DNA from: Ulva prolifera
Lineage: Eukaryota > Chlorophyta > Ulvophyceae > Ulvales > Ulvaceae
Assembly (NCBI GenBank): GCA_023078555.1
Contig: CM041198.1
Location: 3,395,354-3,459,353 of the forward strand
Direction: 5' to 3'
DNA: 64,000 nt
Part shown: positions 41,248-51,147 of the stretch, piece after piece
Layout: every line of letters starts with the position of its first letter
Numbering within the stretch: the first letter of the stretch is position 1
The notes under the pieces: model-generated
Database searches by the model: none
What the model saw: only the letters and a program-made list of their open reading frames with translations
Told to the model about the DNA's origin: nothing
Program-made: the position numbers and the translations under genes

Positions 41248-42351
41248 TGTCAGAAAGTCTATCCTTCGACAGGTAAGACGCGCAGTCTTAAGTCAAATCA
41301 GGAGGCCAGCATCTCATACCTGCTGCGCACAGAGGTAGAACCGGGGAGATGCTGAGGGGACAAGATACAGATAGTACCGTGAAACTAGGGCTGCTGAATT
41401 ACAATTAAACACGGATTAAAGCACAAAGTACAGAGAATTATGCTGTTGTAATTAAATGTTATGTTGAAAACATGTGATTAACAAGACTAGTTATTATCAA
41501 TTTTGTCTGGCGATTACAGTGTACATCATAAGATAATCAATGAATGCATGAATGTAAATGGTCCACCTGCATACGCAGGACTATGACCTGCAAAAATCTT
41601 GTAATTTCTGGGGATAGTATACCCCGGGACTGCAACATTGTGCCTATCACGATGTTCTACGGATCACAACATCTGTGTCATTGCCGAGAACAGTGCCCGG
41701 CAGCGAAGACTTCTGCACTAGAGCTTACACTAGATTTACACACGAGCTAAAACTGTAACATCTATACATGCCATCGTCACACAGCCTAATACTCGCCTGG
41801 CGAGCACAGCTGCAGCACTCGGCTTGCTGCATAGCACCCCCGCTGGTAGTTGATAGAGGCAGTATACAATGATATTGTATACTATACCATATATGCGACC
41901 GCGGAATGTAGCAATGCCCTGTGTCTGTGTCGATTAAACGCGTGAATGTTGACTAGCTGAAAGGCCTAAAAGGCAATTACAGGAAATAAGTAGCTGCTTA
42001 ATTAAGTGTTAATTGGACACCGAAAAAGCTGATTAATTCAATGTAAATGATGTTAATTCCGATAATTTTGTTTACAGATAATTGACAGTGTAATTATACT
42101 TTGTAATTAAGTGTTAATATGAGACATGGAGAATGTAATCAGCAGCCCTACGTGAAACAGTGAAGATAATGGTTACAGATCTCAGTGTGCACTGAACACG
42201 CAAGGTTACGCCGGGAAACCCTCGCAGGATCTCCCTCACTACATCGAGACAATCCTGGCTGGCGGCTTACCCCGACACTGGATCCGCGGATCGCCCGTGC
42301 ATGGGTGCACCTGTCACCACGCTGCTGCCCGCAGGCGCATGCATTGTGACA
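41248..42351 (-). repeat. Copia family A 5' LTR, split by a hAT-like MITE
   Basis: LTR parts 41248-41385 and 42159-42351 read TGTCAGAAAG...ATTGTGACA on the plus strand. It is next to the primer-binding site at 41247-41241, so it is the 5' LTR of the minus-strand gag. The interruption is a separate element with its own TSD. The outer flank (GTGCG) finds no partner at the 3' LTR at 47901. Confidence 0.85.
41386..42150. mobile_element. hAT-like MITE, 765 bp, AT-rich
   Basis: Ends TAGGGCTGCTGA and TCAGCAGCCCTA are inverted copies. An 8-bp direct repeat CGTGAAAC flanks it (41378-41385 and 42151-42158). The interior is AT-rich with many TTAAT words and no transposase frame. The 8-bp TSD and TAGGG terminus fit the hAT superfamily. 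Confidence 0.88.
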
Positions 42352-44640
42352 GTGCGAGTACCTCTCGCTGCACATTTGAGTGCTTTGACTAGCTTTGACC
42401 TAGTTTCGACGGAATTCATGACAGCACCCAAGGCGTAGGCGATATACAACGCATTGTTTAGTTCCCATGAGCTTGCTTGAAGCAAAATTTCTTTCGGCAC
42501 CCTGTACAATGTTGATGGCGTCAGCCTGTACACCTTTACCAAGCAACAACCTGTAGCTGTGTGGACATGGCAGTGTATACTACAAAACTGTGTGCATATG
42601 GTCACCACTATCTGTCTACGCACCCAGCCAGATGTAGCATCTCCGCCATGATACGCCAAACCAAGTGCAGAGTCTTTTTGATGTTGTCACGGCCATAGCC
42701 AAACGAGTGCCATTTTTTCAGCCGGTCTGAGAGCCTGTCCAACTTGCATGAAGAAGTCTTGAAGTCTCGGTCCGACAGGGATATTTGTGTCTACAAATTG
42801 GAACAAACGCCTGCAATGTATCAATGCTTTGCAACAGTATACGCATAGTGATGCAAAGGGCTGGCATGTGCTTGTCAACATGAACATGAAATGAAATTGA
42901 CATGATTACCATTAGTGACGCACCAAATGCCACTGATGATGTCTGCCCACTGCAAAGGTTTACCATGCGGTGGACTCAATTTTGCCATTATGTGAATGCC
43001 CGTGCTCACAAGTGCACATGCATGCACATGCCTGCCATCGACATTCGCCTCCGTGTCCAATTTATCCCCTGTCCGATTCTGCTTGTCAAACTGCAACTTG
43101 AGCTCTATTCCATCGATGTTGTAAGGGTTGGTGATCTGATTGGAGTACGGTGCGAGTGCCTCCAACTTCACTGATTGCTGGCTATCCCCGCGGAGGAGCA
43201 TGGGTGCCATGGCTTGTTGTTGGTGGTTGCAACAACACCAACATTGTATGCATGCTTTGACACTACAACGTCGCGGGCAAGCCATCAGAGAGTGGCCAAT
43301 GGCAGGGACAGGGACAAGCAGTGACAATCAAGTTCAAATAGGAGCAGATCGGATCGCACAAGGTGGAGGACAACTCCTCCATGTCTCGGACAAACACCGA
43401 TTAAACGTCTTGACCATTAGGACCAAGTGGCGGTATGAGTGTAGGGTCAGTCGGGTGGGTGTCGCGGTGCTCCATTGGCCCCACCAACCAACCTTTTATC
43501 TTCATCTTTTCAATTTCATCTAGGACAAGCAATGAGTCTGCGACTTGAGCCTTGTTTGACATCTCACCGGTTTCTTTGCTGCATGCATGGACATCATGTG
43601 GGCACTACTAATGACCAAGTGGATGCTGAGAAACAATCAGTGCTTACGCCATGGGCTACATTGTGTATAGAGACGCACATGTATGTAATGTGGTTGTCTA
43701 GAATGATCTTCTGGTGTTGAATCCAGGGTCCCCGCGAATCGTATCAGAAAGACCTGTAAGACCTCCGTGTTCACACCTGACTCAGCGTGTGCATGTGGGC
43801 CGTGCTGCTGGCTCGAATGTGAGGAATGCACGCAGCACACATGATTAAGGACACAGTTATGTGTAGCATACACCCTTCTCATCATGCACAAGCTGTCTCA
43901 GCTCTCAAGCTCCAAGGAGCTGTGCATGCTGCTCATTCCAGCAAGAGGACACACAGAGACAAAAGTGACAGGACAGCACATGCAGGCGGGCAACAGCCAA
44001 CAGTAAAATATCGCATGTCCCTCTTAGTGTACTGTGGCAGCTAGCTGGCTGCAAATGTGACCTCGCAGTGGTCGGGGCTGTACCATATTGCTGGCACGTG
44101 CTCCATGAGCCACTCATGCAGCATGCTGGAGGTGAAAACTGATGCTTTGTGAGTAACTGAACACATGAAAGACTTGTATGTGCTCTGATGTGTTGAAGAC
44201 CTGCAGCTGTGATTGACTGGAGCCCGATCGCATTGTCAGCTGCGGGCCTTCAGCAACAGGACCTGTGTGCAAGCCTTCAAGAACTTCCGACCCGGACAGC
44301 ACGATTGCGGCCGACCATGTAGTAAAAACGTGCATGAAATTGGGATGTAGCTGCGGACTGGGTCGATCGCGCGGCCATCTACACACAGCTCGGTGATGAA
44401 GCGCTTGCACGCCACGGACAGCACCGGGTCGCGCTTGCAGGCCCTTGTGAACTCCGGCAGACCGCACTAGCCAGAGACGTTCCACGAGACACAATAGAAG
44501 CATCGATATAGCAGCTACGCGCATGATCACACACATGTGAAGAATCATCAACTATTCCGAGCAGGTCATGTGCGACAGGCGCAATGGATACGGTGATAGC
44601 CTGCGCGAAATCATCCCAGCGTGCATGGAACATGCAACTG
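42352..44640 (-). CDS. Unrecognised multi-exon gene, truncated by LTR
   Basis: Minus-strand exon-like frames. About 44500-44340: LPEFTRACKRDPV, ACKRFITELCVDGRAIDP. About 43180-42910: YNIDGIELKLQFDKQNRTGD, HACALVSTGIHIMAKL. About 42740-42620: DRLKKWHSFGYGRDNIKKTL. About 42560-42360: VYRLTPSTLYRVPKEILLQA, NNALYIAYALGAV. The last runs into the LTR at 42351, so the 3' end is lost. Exon borders are not resolved and the family is unknown. Confidence 0.35.
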
Positions 44641-45324
44641 CTGCTCTCTCGTCATGAACATATCCGTCAATCGCTGTCTACTTCGCCGATGCCGGACGGC
44701 GAGCCGAAACTGTGCACGAATGTGGCTGAGGTGACACGCCTCCAACAGGCGTGGGGGCGGGATTGGCCGTGCGGCCGGGTTTGCGCCGGGTGCAGCACCA
44801 CCTGATCACCGAATTGCGCATTGCACAGCATCCCTGATGTACCTGAAGAGGCGGCGGCTACAACGGATGCTTATTATGGAATTTATAAATGAGAATACGC
44901 ATGGATTTGCGTGTGAATTCCTAGCAATGGCTCGATGCCCGGCCTCTGTCCTTTGTAACTACATACACAGGTCTGGCGCAGTACATGGCCGGGCCTGCGC
45001 CCTGCACCCGCAAGCCACCGCCGTAACACACACGTTGCGAAATCACCCAGATACACCCGTCACCAACACCACCCGCGCACACGCGACCGCACAGCCACGC
45101 CCAGACGCGGCATCCGGTGGTGTGGCTGTGCTGGTGCATTTCCCCAGCGCTGCTACCCGCCTGTCCGACTTTGTCCTTGTATCGCACGGCAACACCCTCA
45201 CCTGCGCGCATGCAAACAAATCTCCCGCGCACACACGCGTGCACCCAGCCCACGTTGTGACAGAATCCCAATGCATCTGCTGGCGCTTGAACCTCATTGT
45301 ACGCGCAGCCTAGGTGGTCGAATG

Positions 45325-45440
45325 CACCATGGCCCGGCCATCGCACCCGCTGCAGCCATCTGCGCCCGAAACACACCCAGCACAAGGCAAGGCAGCCCCT
45401 GCGCGCGGCACGTGCACACCCCGCCCCCACTAGATGCATC
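45325..45440 (+). repeat. 115-bp inverted repeat, right copy
   Basis: Inverse of 38930-39045. Directly to its right, after about 215 bases without a gene, starts the 3' half of a copia pol on the plus strand. Confidence 0.75.
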
Positions 45441-45659
45441 ACTCAGTGCGCGCCACAGCGGTAGATTGAGCGGCGGTGCGCACGTGTCTGGCCCAGTGTT
45501 GGATTGCTTTGCAGCATTTCCGGGGCTGCCACCCAGAAATTATAGCTGCATATTCGGACTTGTTCAATGCGATCGGTCCGTTGACCCAACACTCGGCCAC
45601 AGCGTGAGCAGGACGACCCGGCAACAAGTACATCATGTGCGCACAAGGTTTCCTACGCT

Positions 45660-47541
45660 GTCGGGGTAGATTTGCCTGATGAGGTGAGGGCCATTCCAGC
45701 CGCCTTGCCTCGCATAAAAATCAATCCTCTTGTACGCAGACGCCTTGTTCCATTGGTTGCGGATGTAGCAACTGTGCAAATGCATGTGCCTGCGGGCTCT
45801 GACATTGCTAGTAGTGAGACAGTAGTAGCTGCTATTGATGTTTCAGCTTGCGATCAGGACACATCAGCCGCGGCTGACTGTGGAGTGTCCTGTGCAGGCC
45901 TGAAGCCTCAGCATGTGGAGTCTGGCGAGCAGCAGAATGCTCAGCGTCGTGGGTCGCGCAGAGCAGCTGCCGCCAGGAAGCAGAAGCCCTCCGATCCTGA
46001 CATGCCTTCTTTGAAAGAAGCACTTGCGGGTGCTGAGAGGGATGTATGGCTGCGTGCCATGCAGGAGGAGGTAGATGCACTGGGTGAGCACAGAACCTTC
46101 GGGTTGTGCTATCTGCCTGCGGGCAAACGGGCTACCTCGGGCAAATGGGTGCTCAAGATCAAGCGTGGGCCTGCGGGCGAGATTCAGCGTTACAAGGCAC
46201 GCTATGTGGCGCGTGGTTTCTCTCAGGTAGAGGGCGTTGACTTTTTTGAGACTTGGTCTCCTGTCGGTAGTTATGCGACGCTGCGTGTGTTGCTGTCTGT
46301 TGCTGCTCAGGAAGATCTAGAGATAAGGCACAAAGATATTCAGTGCGCTTTTCTGAATGGTGAGCTAGAGGAGGAAGTGTTCGTTGAACAGCCCCCGTTC
46401 TTCACTGACGGGACAGCACATGTATGGAGATTGCATAAAACAATGTATGGCCTGAAGCAAGCCGCTCGCCAGTGGCATAAAGCTTCAATCAAGGTCTCAG
46501 CTGAGATGGGATTTGTGTGCGCACAAAGTGATCCCGGACTGTATGTTGGGACATCTGGTCGCTGCTTTATTTTCTTGTGGGTCGATGACTTGTTCATTTT
46601 TAGTAGCTCTGCGGGGCTGCAAGAACTTGTCGTCATTCTCACGAAATTCGCAGGCAGAGACCTGGGTGAACTTGCATGGGCACTCGGCACTGAGATCATG
46701 CGTGATCGCAAGGCCAAAACAATCATTAGGACACAACAAAATAAAATTCAACTTGCTTGAAAAGTACAGTATGTCTGATTGTCGCAAGTCTCCCACTCCC
46801 TTAGTGCCGCGGCAACATCTAAGGAGTGTGAAAGAGCATCCTGACCTGGAGAACGCCAGTGCTGCTGAGCATTCTAGGTTCATGAGGTCTGTAGGAAGCA
46901 TCCAGTATATTGCAGGAGTGACACGACCTGACCTGAGCTATGTGGCACATGCCCTGGCCCGGCACATGTCTAGTAGTCTAAAGGAACATTGGTCTGCCGT
47001 GCAACATGTTTTGAGATACCTGCAGTCCACAAAGAATCTAGGGATAAAATGTATAGGCTCTCTGGGACCTGGGTGTTTGTTGGAAGCTTTCTCCGATGCA
47101 GATTTTGCGAACTCTGCCGATCTGAAAAGTATATCTGATATGGTTATTCGAGTGTATGGGAACTGTGTTCTCTGGCGTTTGAAAAAGCAGAGTATAGTGG
47201 CTGGGGATACAACAGAGGCTGAACTCATCGCGATGAGTGCAACAGCCAACGAGTTAATATGGGTGAAGCAAGTGCTTCTCGATTTGAAACTGGTCCCACA
47301 TAAGCCAACTCTGTGTGGTAACAATAAGAGTGCCAACATTTTGGCCGTGAATGCTGTGTCCACTGACAGATCCAAGCACATTCGTGTGCGGCACTTGCGA
47401 GTGCGGGAATATGTCCAGATGGATGAACTTAAGGTAGCATGGGTAGGCACTGTCGATCAGTTAGCGGATGTGTTTACTAAAGTGCTGCCCGGGCCTGCTT
47501 TGCAAGAAGTTCGTAATAAACTCCAGCTAGTGGAGACATAG
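45660..47541 (+). pseudogene. Copia family A RT-RNase H, 3' half
   Basis: Starts abruptly at the sequence equivalent to 18078 of the long copy (GVDLPDEVRAIPAAL...). Carries RT (DIQCAFLNG; FIFLWVDDLFIF) and RNase H (DADFAN, TTEAELIA, then GNNKSAN where the catalytic Asp has become Asn). A frameshift near 46745 separates the RT and thumb parts. Ends in LQLVET and a polypurine tract. Gag, protease and integrase are missing on this strand; gag and protease lie inverted at 39-41 kb. Confidence 0.85.
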
Positions 47542-47558
47542 CAGGGTTTATGGGGGAG

Positions 47559-47901
47559 TGTCACAATGCATGAGCCTGCGGGCAGCAGTGTGGTGACAGG
47601 TGCACCCATGCACGGACGATCCGCGGATCCAGTGCAGGGGTAAGCAGCCAGCCGGGATTGTCTCGATGTAGTGGGGGAGATCCTGCGAGGGTTTCCCGCC
47701 GTAACCTTGATTGTTCAGTGTGCATATAAGGATGTGGACACTGAGATCTGTAACCATTCTTCTTACTGTCTCACGGTATTAGCATCTCCCCGTCTAGTGT
47801 TCCTTGGTTCTATCTCTGTGCGCAGTAGGTGTGGAACATTGGCTAACCTGACATGTACCAAGACTGCGCGTCTGACCTGACAAGATAGAGAAGTTCTGAC
47901 A
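47559..47901 (+). repeat. Copia family A 3' LTR
   Basis: TGTCACAATG...GTTCTGACA, 343 bp, directly after the GGGTTTATGGGGGAG tract. It carries private changes against the other LTRs (for example TAAGCAGCCAGCC). Right flank GCGAA. Confidence 0.85.
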
Positions 47902-48434
47902 GCGAAGTGGTTTGTGCACAGTGGTGTGCAGGCGGCTGAGCTTAAGTGTCGTAGCGCTCGGTTGCAGCGAAGTCACGCGTCGAATTTTAGATTTGTGGTC
48001 AGTACGCCGTACGTGCAGTCTATTGCGTTGCGCCGTGTGCGGAGATTGTGTGGTCTGGTCATGCATCCCACACGAGTAACGGCCCGTGTCTTCCGACACT
48101 AGGCAATGTTATCTCTGAACAGCGTTTGTGTTTGTTTCGTAGGTTTTGGCTCGAGGAGGGTTCAGCTCTGCAGGGCTGTTCTCGTAATCGAGGGTTCGAC
48201 GTGGTCGATCCACCCAGTCACAATATCATAGTTTACATTCACACACAAACCCCTAGGGTTGATCGTGCGCACGAATGACAGTGAGACGAATCGTGGTGTC
48301 TCACATAATGCACTTATGTATGGTGACGCAAAATCTATGACCTGCGCACAGGTCGCGTTCACCACAGCGTTTCCGGCAAATGACGGTCCTACACCAAACA
48401 TTTATGTACCCGGCAGCCCAGCCACTAAATAACT
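47902..48434. other. Leader or spacer before gypsy gag
   Basis: No gene supported. It probably includes the gypsy leader or LTR remnant, but no primer-binding site was identified. Confidence 0.25.
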
Positions 48435-49382
48435 ATGAACTCTCCGACCATAGCTGATCGAGTTAGAGAGAGACGTCGCTTGGCTACACCCACTAGTATC
48501 AAGCGCAGTAGAAGTTTACCCTTGCCCTCGGATCACACTGTACCAGGTCCGGGGGACGACCCCGTTGTTCACACTGATCCGTCATCGAGTGCAACTACAG
48601 ACGAACCAGCCCTCCCCCTCCCGCGGCCGAATGCCGCGATGTCGGCCAACTTCAACCCCTACTCAGTGATCAAGCCCCCGACCTTCAAAGGAGGTAAGCT
48701 CCAGGACTCAGTTCCTGCTTTGAAATTTCTTGATGAGTTAGAGGAGTTTTCCTCAAGTAGCGCGTATTTTTGTGACGCCGCCTCAGGTTTCACGCGTCGT
48801 AAGGTCTGCATACAAACTGTTTTTTCCCCCGAATCGTCATACGCACGCACGTGTTTTGCAAAGCACAAAGCATCATTTGCTGACTTTGCAGCGTTCCGAA
48901 CCGCGTTCCAAGAGCATTTTGCGTCGGCCGCAGCTGACTTAGTATCTGTCCAATCACAATGGGTCAATGCACGTCAACGTAACAGTGATACCGTTGCACA
49001 CTTCATTCAGCACATGGCCAAAATCGAAACATTGTTATCACACTTAGGTCACAATGTATCTGATGCTAAAGCCATCATGCGGTTCACGGAAGGCTTACAA
49101 CCTGTTTTACGGCAGCGCATTTCTGAAAAACGCATAGAAAGTCCCGGTCTTTCTATAATCCAATTGCACTGACAAGCACAAGTGCACGAGCAATCCACGC
49201 GCCAAGCGCGCAATGCCACAGGCACAGGTCGCCCCGCTCTGAATGCCATGCACGGCAACATTAAGTCAGGCTGGTTCTGCAAAAAGCGAGGCCTTGTGGC
49301 CGCCGACTGTCGCAAAATTGCGGCGCGTCAAGCTGCGGGCACATGGGTTGAAAAACCCCGAGGTGATGCTCCAAGGGAGTAA
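48435..49382 (+). pseudogene. Ty3/gypsy gag with degenerate zinc knuckle
   Basis: ATG at 48435. Disordered N-terminus, then a capsid-like region (KPPTFKGGKLQDSVPALKFL ... FADFAAFRTAFQEHF ... LVSVQSQWVNARQRNSDTVA ... AIMRFTEGLQPVLRQRI) typical of the retrotransposon gag fold. A TGA at 49170 breaks the frame. A degenerate CCHC remnant (FCKKRGLVAADCRK) follows at about 49270. The element is inactive. Confidence 0.75.
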
Positions 49383-49466
49383 GCCTGTAAGGTCCACCGG
49401 TCCTAGAGGCCATTGGACGCACTTCGGTGCATGACTCACGCGCTTAGTCGCAACGAGTTTGATTGA

Positions 49467-50416
49467 TTGACGCCAGCTGGCGCAGAAAACATGTTCAAGC
49501 CACCAAAAGCTCCATTGCCTAATGAGACAATTGTTTTTGTTTCAAAACGTCCGCCTAAGACGGACCATCCAAATGAGTTTGCGAACTTTGAGCATATGCA
49601 TGAGGATGATGAACTCGTGTATGCGCCCAAGTTACAATTGACACACGTTCCCGGGAAGAAATCCTTGGTGTTCGAAGGGTTATTGGACCACTCATATTGT
49701 CGGTTCTTCCTCGATAGCGGTGCCACGCACTCTTTTGTGTCACTAGATTTTGTGCAAACGAACCACGTGAACTTCACACCAACGGCTCACTATAGCGCTG
49801 CGCCTATTAGCGCATCGTTGGCGGATGTGTTGTGAAAGTGCCTCGTAGCGCACAAGGCATGTGCACATGCGGATGCACGCACGGGGTGACACGTGGCAGT
49901 CACCAGCCCGCGAATGAGAAGACACATTCCAGCTCTCTGTATAGGTCGAACAAGGTCATGGCTCAAGTATCTGACTCAGACTGACCATGCAGGTGTGATC
50001 CCAGATCTCAGGCGTCATGTGCTAAGTACTCCGCACACATACTTAACATTTCGCCCAACTAAACTTACGGTATGACGCTTCCACTCGCGCTTGCAATCGA
50101 ACAGGATGGTACCGGCGTCTCGATTCATAGAGTTGTTCGGGACCTGCACATCAAATTTGGTACATTTCGGGTCAAAAGCACATTTCTTGTGGTCGACGTG
50201 CCGAAGTACGATGCCGTGCTCGGCATGGACTTCCTCCATAGGCACAATCCTGCGCTGAATTGGCGCAAGCGGTGCATGGATTTAACGTTCCCAACGAGAC
50301 ATGGGTCGCGTCAAGTGCATGTGGCAGCGTATCGAGAGAGCTGTGAGGTTCCTTCGATCGACTCTAAGGCCGTGTTTAGTGGCGAGCGGTCACATTGGCG
50401 GTCAAAAGCGATGTGA
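49467..50416 (+). pseudogene. Gypsy retropepsin and start of pol, interrupted by repeat
   Basis: First part (49467-49830): EGLLDHSYCRFFLDSGATHS with the DSGA active site. A 250-bp repeat (49823-50070) splits it. The second part (50072-50416) has VLGMDFLHRHNPALNW, the flap-to-C-terminal signature of gypsy protease. RT is missing; the sequence ends shortly before the LTR of copia family B. Confidence 0.75.
49823..50100 (+). repeat. Interspersed ~250-bp repeat, copy 2
   Basis: Inverse of 2368-2638 and inserted in gypsy protease coding sequence. It contains GTGACACGTGGCAGTCACCAG, a near palindrome. No TSD was clear. The right border is uncertain because similarity to the other copy continues into gypsy coding bases. 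Confidence 0.6.
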
Positions 50417-50461
50417 CCGGTCACATTGCCTGCCGTGTTTAGTGGCGATTAATGCAACCAA

Positions 50462-50720
50462 TGTTGAAAGTGAGTCAGCATCTAGAAGCTTCTGATTACG
50501 TATGGTGATGGAGTGTACTGGAAGTATCAAGTTGGGGCCAGATAGGCCTGGATACTCTAGAGGACTCTAGATACATTGTGTGAGACAAGTGTGCTATGGA
50601 GCACAGCACAAGACAGGCACTAGGCCTGGTGTGCGGAACATATATAAAGGCGCGGTTGCGTTGGTGTTGTTTACTCTTTCTCTGTCTCCGTGTAACATCG
50701 ATATATACCAATTCTCAACA
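50462..50720 (+). repeat. Copia family B 5' LTR
   Basis: 259 bp, TGTTGAAAG...TTCTCAACA, with matching TGTTGA/TCAACA termini. A TATATAAAGG box at about 50640 is a likely promoter. No matching 3' LTR is seen near 61.2 kb, so the element is truncated. Confidence 0.75.
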
Positions 50721-50738
50721 GGTTATGGGTCCAGCGTG
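50721..50738 (+). promoter_or_regulatory. Half-tRNA primer-binding site
   Basis: GGTTATGGGTCCAGCGTG directly follows the LTR. It is complementary to the anticodon region of initiator tRNA-Met rather than its 3' end, the priming mode known for Drosophila copia. Family A in this window uses a conventional TGGTATC site instead. Confidence 0.7.
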
Positions 50739-50823
50739 TTATACGCTGCGCGATACTTCGTAGAATATTCTTGATTCCGGAATCTAGCCGTTCACTCTTT
50801 CCAAGTTTGCCTTTCGAGTAGTC

Positions 50824-51147
50824 ATGGGCAGTACTGGCGACTCGTTTGATGTTCCTCTGTTGACATCAGACAACTATTGGGAATGGGCGATTCTCATGCA
50901 AGGTCATCTGTGTCAGAAGGAGATCGAGGACTTCATCTTTCAGGAGCTTCCTGATAACGCATCTGAAGCTCAGAGGCGCCGAGATCGCAAGGCGATGACG
51001 GCGATATGGGGTAAAGTGAGTCGGAACCTTCTGTCGATCGTGACCAGGCACCAGTCGGCGAAAGCCACGTGGGATGCGCTAAAGGCCATGAACGATACTG
51101 GTCTGCCGGCTCGGAGGATGGTCACTACAAGAGGGACTGTCCGCTGA
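50824..51147 (+). pseudogene. Copia family B gag, internally deleted
   Basis: ATG at 50824. DUF4219/UBN2-like start: VPLLTSDNYWEWAILMQGHL, then KAMTAIWGKVSRNLLSIVTR and AKATWDALKAM. The gag is cut after about 90 residues and the following frame enters only the last half of a zinc knuckle (EDGHYKRDCPLKG), so about 200 residues are missing. Confidence 0.75.
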
